A DNA stretch of 64,000 nt from JBBIPA01 sp963775935 (GTDB lineage: Bacteria; Chloroflexota; Dehalococcoidia; GIF9; UBA5629): contig CAVZKR010000002.1 in assembly GCA_963775935.1 (NCBI GenBank), positions 310,001 through 374,000 of the forward strand. The letters run 5' to 3'. Shown here one piece after another: positions 31,772-39,638 of the stretch. Made by a program: the position numbers and the translations under genes. Numbering within the stretch: position 1 is the stretch's first letter; each line of letters starts with the position of its first letter. Under the pieces are notes generated by a model. The model searched no databases, had not been told where the DNA came from, and saw nothing but the letters and a program-made list of their open reading frames with translations.

Positions 31772-32587
31772 CTACTTCGATAAAGGTATATCTCCCAGGT
31801 TCACATCCTTTTCTGTACTTATTGAGTCTATCGACTTGGTGGCGAATCCTTTCGCTTCTACCTGCAATGAATATTTGCCTATATCTAACCCTTCAAACCA
31901 GAAGTCGCCAAAGCCATCCGTCGTTGCCGTCAGCTTCTTTCCGTTGGCACTGAGCGTACAGGTGGCGCCTATTATCACCTCTTTCTCTGCCGGGTCATAG
32001 ATGGTTCCAGCCACAAACTTTTTGGGTATGTTCAGGTAGTATACCCTTGGCTTAGCCTTGTACTCTGGATGCAGCACTTCGGCTTTCTTTATCAGTTCCT
32101 TAGCCTCGGATTCTTCCATGAACTTGAGTGCTTCGGTAGGACAGGCATCAACACACCTTGGTACTTTAATCGATTGTCCCTTGTCGAGAAGATGAGCGCA
32201 GCCAGTACATTTCTGGGCTATGTTCAGGTCGTCGTTGAAGTAAATGACATGATAGGGACAAGCGTCAACGCAACTCTTGCAGCCGGTGCATTTCTCAGGG
32301 TCTATAATAACCAGCCCGTCATCTCTCTTGTAGATGGCACCTTCTATGGGACAAGCAGGGATGCAGGGAGCTTCATCGCAGTGCATACAGAGGATTGGGC
32401 GGTAGTACATCTTGACCTTGGGTACAGTTCCCCTGATGAACTCGTGTTGCTTCAGCCAGAACTGCCCGGTATCGGGTTGAGGTTTGGCATAGGGAGACCA
32501 GTCGTTACCAACATGTTCATCCTTGCAGGCGATCTGGCAGCAATAACAACCATTGCAGATAGAAACATCATGAACGAAAACTTTCAT
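31772..32587 (-). CDS. AthS-like Fe-S electron-transfer subunit 2
   Basis: A 271-residue protein of the DmsB/AthS type. Four cysteine groups are complete: CNGCYCCQIAC (11-21), CMHCDEAPCIPAC, CTGCKSCVDAC, and CTGCAHLL with CVDAC, room for up to four [4Fe-4S] clusters. Residues about 190-271 form a transthyretin/carboxypeptidase-regulatory-like beta domain (VIIGATCTLSANGKKLTATT) that is also found at the C-terminus of the AthS subunit of transhydroxylase. It starts one base after the stop of large subunit 2. Soluble, no signal peptide. Confidence 0.85.
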   Translation of the reverse strand: MKVFVHDVSICNGCYCCQIACKDEHVGNDWSPYAKPQPDTGQFWLKQHEFIRGTVPKVKMYYRPILCMHCDEAPCIPACPIEGAIYKRDDGLVIIDPEKCTGCKSCVDACPYHVIYFNDDLNIAQKCTGCAHLLDKGQSIKVPRCVDACPTEALKFMEESEAKELIKKAEVLHPEYKAKPRVYYLNIPKKFVAGTIYDPAEKEVIIGATCTLSANGKKLTATTDGFGDFWFEGLDIGKYSLQVEAKGFATKSIDSISTEKDVNLGDIPLSK

Positions 32588-35259
32588 TTAATCCATACCT
32601 CCTTCAACCCAGGCATTGAACCGAAGTCCTGAGGCCGGGTCGTATTCTCTGGTAAATGCTTCAGGATATTGTTCTTTCCATTTTTCCATTTGTGCCATGG
32701 TCACTTTTTCAACCTCAACCAGGTAGCTCGTTGTAGCCATGCCAGGACAATGCTTGGAGACTATGCCAGTGGGAGATATCAGGTTAATAGCGCCTCCTCT
32801 ATCAAGCTTACCTGGCATAATCCAATCAACTCTGGCACCATGGTCCATGTAGGCTATACCGGGCATCACCCTTTCCCAGACAATAGCGCCACCAAGGACA
32901 GCTCCCCTCTCATTGTATGACTTTACTATGTCACCATTCTTAATACTTCTCTTCGCTGCATCTCTGGGATTAATCCACAGAGGCTCGTACATATATCCAT
33001 CAGGACCCTTGACTTTGCAGGTTGGAATTTCCCTGGTCCAGGTTATATCATCACACTGGGCATGCACTCTCCACCTGGGATGATTGGACATCATAAGCAA
33101 AGGATATTTCTTAGCCCTTTCACTGGAAATTCTCTCATCATGCATGTCGCTGCTTTCCACCCAGCGAGGAATAGGACCTCGTTCTTTATCATCGGGGAAA
33201 TTCTTCGCCAGTCTCTCTGAGTATATCTCCAGTTTGCCGGAGGGTGTTTCCAGTGGATTAGCAACAGGGTCCTCGTAGAACTTCCTCAAGCCGGGCGGGT
33301 CTTTTTCCCAGTCGGGGGCAACAGGATAAACATAGTATTGTTTTTCCTTGAACTCTTCCCAGCTGATAAATTCGGGTAGTCCCATTCCTTCATACCCATA
33401 TTTAATCAAGTCATCTATAGTTTTGCCCTCGGTGACTTCATCATACTTGCCCATCTTCTTCGCCACTTCTAAGACTGCTTCATAGTCGCTCTTGGACTCA
33501 CCTATGGGCTGGATAGCCTTTTCCTGAAGAAGCACGTTGATAAATTGTACACCATGAGCGCTGTTGGTCATGATATCGTCTATCTCATACAGGGTGTTTA
33601 TCGGCAAGATAATGTCGCCGGTAAAACAATCATTCTCCAGCCACTGATGCTGAACTATGACGCATTCTATCTTGGGACTTCTATATGCTTCCACCATCTT
33701 CATCCCTTCATTCCAGCAGGTGGTCAGGCAGGGATTATCGGTCCATATCATATGCACTTCTGTCCCTCCTTCCTCTTTGGGTAGCGGATAGGTGTATTTA
33801 ATGAACTGATTTTCTACTGGCGCCATGTTTTCGCTGGTGCCCCAGAATTCGACTGGAGGATTAAGTATAGCCTCTTTGAATAGAGTCTTGGGGAAAAACT
33901 GCTTCTGGCTGACACGGGCGCCATGGCACCCGGGTTGAAATAGCCGGTCAGTAAAAGCCAGGTCACTGGCCATGTTTACCCAGGTGAAGCGGTTGGTTGG
34001 TGACTGCACGCTTCTGGGCATGCCAAGGTAGGTTATTATGCACTGGTGAACACCGGGCTTGCCCAGTCCCTGCATTGCCAGCAGCACACCTTCCATCCTG
34101 GCAGGCTCATGTGAAAACGGTCCTCGGATATAGCCGCCACCAAAGTAATGAGCGATAGAAGTAGCTTTGGAGGCAAATTCCCTCGCCAGTGCTTTAATCG
34201 TCCACACCGGTACTCCGCACTTGGGGGAAGCCCAATCAGGTGTCTTGGGAACGCCATCTTCCTTTCCCAGGACGTAATCCGAGAACTTATCGAAGCCAAC
34301 GGTATGGGTAGCCACATAATCTTTATTATAAGTGCCTTCGGTTATCCAGACATGTAGGTTATCGCCAGTTGCAGCGCTACATCCGTATTGGGCAGTACCG
34401 GGATCCATTTATCGGCATGAACAGCAGCGCCGTAGTTCAGATCGGGGCAGATGTATACCTGTTTGATACCGATTTCCGACCAGAAATAGCTGAGACGGCT
34501 GGCAAACTGTCCCCGGAATCCCCAGGGGGTAGTCTCTGGGTCGCCTCCCCAGACCAGCAACATTTCACTGTTCTCTGTTATATCCTTTACGATATTGGCT
34601 GCCGGCAGCAGATGCCCGCATAATCCGGTTCCCCACACATGCATAGCCCCATAATACCACCCTTCCCAGCTATCGGCATTTCTTATCTGCTGCGTCCAGC
34701 CGCCTCCCAGCTTTCTTAGCAATAATCCGGGCATTCCATGAGGATGATGTACCAGCTTGCACTCCCCGTGTCCATCTCCCTGGGTCAGTATTGCCCAGGG
34801 GCCGTATTTCTCCCGTACTCTCCTTATTTCACTGGCGATGATTTCGGTGGCTTCATCCCAGGAGATTCGCTTATACTTACTCTTACCGCGGTTCTGCGGG
34901 TTTCGCTCACCATTGGGGTCCCAGTCTACCCGCTTTAAAGGGTACTTAATTCTATTGGGAGAGTAGACTCGCTTTTTATAAGCCAGAGAATAAGTTCCGG
35001 GCAGTGATTTCCAGTTTGGTTCCAGAGTCTTGCCATTTCTCTGAAACTTCCAGGGATTCAAATCTTTCCGATTAAATTTCCAATCGTAGTGTAGCGGTCT
35101 AATCCTGACTATCTTGCCGTCCTTAACATCCACCGCTCCTTCCGCACCACCGTTGACTGTACCGCTCAGTCCAATTGTCCTTAGGACAGTCTTTTCTGTT
35201 GAGTTCACAATCGGCTGTGGTGAATGCTTTGACCTGCTAGGAACTTTAGATTTCGGCAC
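32588..35259 (-). pseudogene. Transhydroxylase-type large subunit 2, frameshifted
   Basis: All parts of an AthL-like protein of about 890 residues are present but in two frames. The first part, from GTG 35259 (after GGAGG), includes RNADSWEGWYYG with the Mo-ligand Ser and ends NTDVALQLAITY before shifting. The second part resumes with VWITEGTYNKDYVATHTVGF and runs to the stop at 32588. At the break (about 34350-34356) the DNA reads TAC-ATG-TCTGG-ATA, two bases too many or one too few. There is no long homopolymer there. NADSW instead of NPDSW is a further change in this copy. Whether the shift is real or an assembly error cannot be told here. The Fe-S partner follows directly. Confidence 0.82.
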
Positions 35260-35376
35260 TATAAATCCTCCTTTTGTGGTAAATTCAGTCACCTTACTCG
35301 TTCTATATCACCATTGGCAGGTTAGGAAAACCAAAAAACTCCCAAGGTATAACGTAGCTGCCTTGTTCAAACAGAA

Positions 35377-35410
35377 TTGATATCAATATTGATGTATAGT
35401 ATGATATCAA
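35377..35410. promoter_or_regulatory. Twin TGATATCA palindromes, probable MarR operator
   Basis: TTGATATCAA is self-complementary at 35377-35386, and TGATATCA recurs at 35402-35409, 24 bases apart centre to centre. The pair lies between the divergent large subunit 2 and marR genes, about 70-105 bases from the marR start, so a bound MarR could control both directions. Confidence 0.55.
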
Positions 35411-35480
35411 TGTCGTGATTATAAAATAATACTGGCACCCTGTCAAGCGAGCAAAACAACCAGCCAGGAGGATGAATATA

Positions 35481-35951
35481 ATGGCTAAGGATTTGAAAGA
35501 GGACCTGGATTTTATCCTGTGGATGTTGATAATGCAGGTGAGGAATGTAGTCTATAAAGCCCGTGAGAAAGAGCTCAGCCAATATGGTATTACGCCGGAG
35601 CAGTCCGGAGCATTGTTTGCCATCCGTACCATCGGCGAAGAAGCTACCATTTCGGCACTGGGAACCTGGCTGGTGCGTGAACCTCATTCAGTTGCCAGCC
35701 TGTTGAATAGAATGGAACAACATAAATTGATTATTAAAAAGAAATCGCAAGGCAGGAGAAAGTCAGCGACCTATACCTTAACCCCAAAGGGTGAGGAGGT
35801 GTATTATTATTCAATAAAACGAGCGTCTATACATAGAACAATGTCCACGCTCTCTAAAGAGGAGCGTAATAATTTGGAGTCATACTTACGGAAAATACTG
35901 CGTACCACCCTCAGGGGAATGGCCAATGAGATGAAGCCTCCGTGGCCATAA
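35481..35951 (+). CDS. MarR-family transcriptional regulator 1
   Basis: A 156-residue winged-helix regulator: AKDLKEDLDFILWMLIMQVR, the recognition helix region SALGTWLVREPHSVASLLNR and the wing KKKSQGRRKSATYTLTPKG. MarR proteins often sense phenolic ligands. It is divergent from large subunit 2 and convergent with large subunit 3, the only plus-strand gene in the molybdoenzyme region, and probably regulates these enzymes. ATG 35481 is nine bases after GGAGG; an ATG at 35472 abuts the ribosome-binding site and is rejected. Confidence 0.88.
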   Translation: MAKDLKEDLDFILWMLIMQVRNVVYKAREKELSQYGITPEQSGALFAIRTIGEEATISALGTWLVREPHSVASLLNRMEQHKLIIKKKSQGRRKSATYTLTPKGEEVYYYSIKRASIHRTMSTLSKEERNNLESYLRKILRTTLRGMANEMKPPWP

Positions 35952-35984
35952 GGTTAAATCGATGAATTGGATTCTCAATAATGT

Positions 35985-36014
35985 GTTGCCTGCAAGTATG
36001 AGCTTGCAGGCAAC
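35985..36014. terminator. Hairpin between marR and large subunit 3
   Basis: A 12-base perfect stem GTTGCCTGCAAG / CTTGCAGGCAAC with a six-base loop in the gap between the two convergent genes. It lacks a T tract on either strand and would act as a bidirectional transcription barrier or mRNA end. Confidence 0.5.
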
Positions 36015-36082
36015 TTGACAGATAAACTATCCGCCGTGGTTCGCAGTATCCAACACCGATGCTATTATAGCTTCAGAGTTTA

Positions 36083-38662
36083 CTAAAATTTTCGTTCCAG
36101 GCACAGTCCGGAAGCTTTATGATACGGTCTGCTAAATGCTTCGGGATACTTTCTTCGCAATTCGTCCACATCAACGCGCTCTACATTAACCAGGAATCCA
36201 CCTGAGACCATGCCAGTGGCATTCTTTGATTGAGTGTTGCGTGGTGTTATGGTGTTAATTGCTCCTCCTCTGTCCAATTCAGCGGCAACAATAGGATCAT
36301 ATCTGGCGCCATGGTCGATATAGATAACACCGGGCATTATTCTCTCAGTGACATAGGCACCAGCCAGAACGCCACCTCTCTCATTGAATATGTTGACCAC
36401 GTCTCCGTGCCGTATACCCTTCTTCCGCGCTTCATCGGGATGTATCCACATCGTCTGATAGGCATATCCATCCGGACCTATAATTTTACAGGTCTCTATT
36501 TCTCTCAACCATTGCATATCGTCGTGCTGTGAATGCACTCTCCACCGAGGGTGATTCGAGATAACCAGATACGGATATTGCTTTGTCCTCTCACTGGAAA
36601 GCCTTTCATCGTGATATACGCCTTTTTCAACCCATCGAGGGATCGGTGCTCTCTCTTTATCATCGGGGAAGTGGTCGGCTAATCGTTGGGAGTAAAACTC
36701 CAGCTTGCCGGACGGTGTGGATAAAGGATTGTTTTCAGGGTCTTCATAGAATTTCCTCATGCCGATATCATTCAGGTCCCAATTGGGGTCATTCGGTATA
36801 ACGAAGTGCCCTTTTTTCTTGAATTCTTCCCAACTGACCATGTCCTTTAATCCACTATGTTCGAAACCTACTTTTATCCAGTCATCTGCCGACTTACCTT
36901 CGGTGTACTCTTTAAGAATGCCCAGTTTCTCAGCAACAGCACATACGGCTTCCCAATCGCTCTTTGACTCTCCTCTCGGTTCAATGCATTTCTCGTCGAA
37001 GAAGAGAGTGCCATATTCTGCGGTGAAGTTGTCGACACCAATATCATCATTTTCAAACTTGGTGGTGATTGGCAGTAAGATATCGGCAAACTCACAGTCG
37101 TTCTCTATCCAGGGGTGCTGTGCCAGCATGAATTCTATTTTCGGGCTCTGATATGCTTTGGCTGTATAGTTAGAATCATTCCAGCATGTCATTAATGCCG
37201 GGGTATCGGTCCAGATCATATGTATTTCCGAACACCCGTCATTAGGATATTTGTATTGAACAAACTGGTCTTCAACCAGATAACGACACAGAGTTGTGCC
37301 ATACCAGGTTAGCGGAGGTTCAAGTATCGCTTTATTAATAAGCGATTTTGGTATGAATTGCTGCGGTAGTTCCGCTTCTCTGAATCCGCCCTGATTTGCC
37401 GGTACCAGGTCTGGGTAGGCAGAATGTCCAGGTACAGAGATAGCATCTCCGAAAAGCCATTTCGGTGCTTTTACGTTGACCCCGAAAAGTCCCCATTCGA
37501 TGGTGCTCATCATATGCTGACCTGGTTTGCCAAGTCCCTGCATACCCAGCAGGCAAACCTCAAGCCTCATATTTTCGTGGGCGTATGGGCTGCGAGACAT
37601 GTTGCCGCCATTGGCGTGGACAGTTGAAGTCTTGGTGGATGCCCATAGACGGGCAACTACTTTTATTATTCTCGAAGGTACTCCTGTTTTTTCCGATGCC
37701 CAGTGAGGCGTCTTGGGAATTCCATCCTCCTTACCCAGAACATAGTCCTCGAATTTATTAAATCCAACGACGTGTGTGGCCACGTACTTCTTATCATAAG
37801 TTCCCGTAGTCATCCAGATATAAGCAATCGCGAGCTGCAGCGCGGCATCGGTATTGGGGATTATGGGGATCCACTTGTCGCCGTGAACAGCGGTGCCGTA
37901 GTTCAGGTCTGGACAAATATATATCTGTTTAATACCCAGTTCGGTAAACCAGTAGCAAAGGCGGCTGACGGTCTGTCCACCCCATCCCCAGGGTGTGGTT
38001 TCAGGATCACAGCCCCAGAATAACAGCGTCTCAGCATTTCGGGCAATATCGACAGCAACATTTTTCTGAGAAACCTGTTTACCAACTGGTTCGCATCCCC
38101 ACACATGCTTGGCTCCCCAGTACCATCCTTCCCAGCTATCAGGATTCCTGGTTTGATACGTGTACCCTCCCGTAAGCCTGAGCAATCTGCGAGCGCAGCC
38201 ATGAGCGGCGTGAACTACTTTCGTCTCTCCGTGTCCATCACCTTGCATTAATATGGCAGTTGGCCCGTATTTCTTGCCTATTCGTTTTATCTCGCTGGCG
38301 ATAATATCGGTAGCCTCGTCCCAGGAGATTCTGACGTATTTGCTCTTGCCGCGATTCTGAGGATTTCTTTCACCCTTGGGGTCCCAGTCAACTCTCTTTA
38401 AGGGATACATAGTTCGGTTTGGCGAGTGAATACGGTTTTTATAAGCAAGGGTGAACGGCGGTATCAGCGCTTTCATACTCGCTTCGAAAGTCTGACCGCG
38501 AGCATCGAATTTCCATGGTTTCCTGTCGTATTTCCAGTCAAAATGAAACGGTCTGATTCTGACTATCTTGCCATTCTTGACATCGACCTGGACGGCATTC
38601 GAGTCTTCGGTAACACCACCGAAGGAAAGCCCTTTTACCACTGTTTTTTCTTGCTCAGGCAT
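36083..38662 (-). CDS. Transhydroxylase-type large subunit 3 (no own small subunit)
   Basis: An 859-residue AthL-like molybdopterin protein. The ATG at 38662 follows AAGGAGG. Mo-ligand S176 is in TRNPDSWEGW, GHGE lies at 143-146, and the cofactor loops DPETTPWGWGG and DLNYGTAVHGDKWI agree with the other copies. No Fe-S subunit gene adjoins it; downstream comes the marR gene in the opposite direction. It may share the subunit encoded at 38821-39636 just upstream, or work without one. Divergence from its three paralogues is moderate, so its substrate may differ. Confidence 0.84.
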   Translation of the reverse strand: MPEQEKTVVKGLSFGGVTEDSNAVQVDVKNGKIVRIRPFHFDWKYDRKPWKFDARGQTFEASMKALIPPFTLAYKNRIHSPNRTMYPLKRVDWDPKGERNPQNRGKSKYVRISWDEATDIIASEIKRIGKKYGPTAILMQGDGHGETKVVHAAHGCARRLLRLTGGYTYQTRNPDSWEGWYWGAKHVWGCEPVGKQVSQKNVAVDIARNAETLLFWGCDPETTPWGWGGQTVSRLCYWFTELGIKQIYICPDLNYGTAVHGDKWIPIIPNTDAALQLAIAYIWMTTGTYDKKYVATHVVGFNKFEDYVLGKEDGIPKTPHWASEKTGVPSRIIKVVARLWASTKTSTVHANGGNMSRSPYAHENMRLEVCLLGMQGLGKPGQHMMSTIEWGLFGVNVKAPKWLFGDAISVPGHSAYPDLVPANQGGFREAELPQQFIPKSLINKAILEPPLTWYGTTLCRYLVEDQFVQYKYPNDGCSEIHMIWTDTPALMTCWNDSNYTAKAYQSPKIEFMLAQHPWIENDCEFADILLPITTKFENDDIGVDNFTAEYGTLFFDEKCIEPRGESKSDWEAVCAVAEKLGILKEYTEGKSADDWIKVGFEHSGLKDMVSWEEFKKKGHFVIPNDPNWDLNDIGMRKFYEDPENNPLSTPSGKLEFYSQRLADHFPDDKERAPIPRWVEKGVYHDERLSSERTKQYPYLVISNHPRWRVHSQHDDMQWLREIETCKIIGPDGYAYQTMWIHPDEARKKGIRHGDVVNIFNERGGVLAGAYVTERIMPGVIYIDHGARYDPIVAAELDRGGAINTITPRNTQSKNATGMVSGGFLVNVERVDVDELRRKYPEAFSRPYHKASGLCLERKF

Positions 38663-38740
38663 TGTAACCTCCTTAAATCGACTAACTGATACCGTAGAAA
38701 CTATTATAGAGGGGAGTGCGAGTAAAACCAAAAGGCCTTT

Positions 38741-38778
38741 AAATAATCGGCGGCATTGTACAATGCCGCCGATTATTT
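38741..38778. terminator. 38-bp perfect palindrome between small subunit 4 and large subunit 3
   Basis: The 19-base arms AAATAATCGGCGGCATTGT and ACAATGCCGCCGATTATTT are exact complements with no loop. It lies 43 bases after the stop of small subunit 4 and 79 bases before large subunit 3. The GC-rich core and A/T flanks suit a bidirectional terminator, but an operator for a large dimer is also possible. Confidence 0.6.
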
Positions 38779-38820
38779 ATTCTTAATTAACCCAATAGTC
38801 AATGTAAAGGATGCTATGAT

Positions 38821-39636
38821 TTAACCCTTATACAGTGCAATATCGCCCACGTTAACGTCTTTGCTGGCATCGATGGCATCCATTTTTCTGGGGAGGTATC
38901 CCTTCATAGCTACTTCTAGTGAATAGGTACCCGGCTCCTGCCGCTCAAACCAGAAGTCACCGAAGTTATCTGTCTTCAACGTGGACTTCTTCCCTTTGGC
39001 TCCAATCAGGGTAACCGTAGCCCCTTCCAGACATTCATCCGCCTCGGGATCGTAGACCGCACCGGCGATGAAGTACTTGTTGGGCAAGCCGATGTAGTAC
39101 ACCCGTGGCTTCGCCTTGTATTCGGGGTGGAGCACTTCTGCCTTGGCTATCCATTCTTTGAGGTCTTTCTCCTCGCCGAATCTCAGAGCATCGGTAGGGC
39201 AGGCATCAACACATCTCGGTTCCTTCCAGCCATCGTCAAGCAGATGAGCACAGAAGGTGCATTTCTGGGAGATGTTGAGGTCGGAATTGAAGTAGATGAC
39301 CCCATAAGGACAGGCATCGAGGCATTGCCTGGCACCGACGCATTTCTCCGGGTCGATGATGACGATGCCGTCTTCTCGCTTGTAGATAGCCTTGCTCTTG
39401 CAGGCGGTGATGCAGGGAGCCTCGTCGCAGTGCTGGCAGATAGTGTGCATGTAGCGTACCCGTACCTTGGGCACCGTTCCCTGGACCACATCGATGACCT
39501 TCTGCCAGAAGTGTCCAGTATCAGGCTGTGGCTTGGCGTAGGGAGTCCAGTCATTGCCGACATGCTCATCCTTACAGGCAATCTGGCAATTGTGGCAACC
39601 ATTGCATCTGGTAATGTCGATAACTAGTGCTTTCAT
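38821..39636 (-). CDS. AthS-like Fe-S electron-transfer subunit 4
   Basis: A 271-residue partner of large subunit 4, whose gene ends two bases upstream. Cysteine groups I (CNGCHNCQIAC), II (CQHCDEAPCITAC) and IV (CTFCAHLL, CVDAC) are intact. Group III reads CVGARQCLDAC, with Ala at the second cysteine, close to AthS of Pelobacter transhydroxylase, which has lost this cluster. The segment CPYGVIYFNSDLNISQKCTF also follows AthS. The C-terminal transthyretin-like domain begins near residue 193 (YDPEADECLEGATVTLIG). Confidence 0.87.
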   Translation of the reverse strand: MKALVIDITRCNGCHNCQIACKDEHVGNDWTPYAKPQPDTGHFWQKVIDVVQGTVPKVRVRYMHTICQHCDEAPCITACKSKAIYKREDGIVIIDPEKCVGARQCLDACPYGVIYFNSDLNISQKCTFCAHLLDDGWKEPRCVDACPTDALRFGEEKDLKEWIAKAEVLHPEYKAKPRVYYIGLPNKYFIAGAVYDPEADECLEGATVTLIGAKGKKSTLKTDNFGDFWFERQEPGTYSLEVAMKGYLPRKMDAIDASKDVNVGDIALYKG

Positions 39637-39638
39637 GA

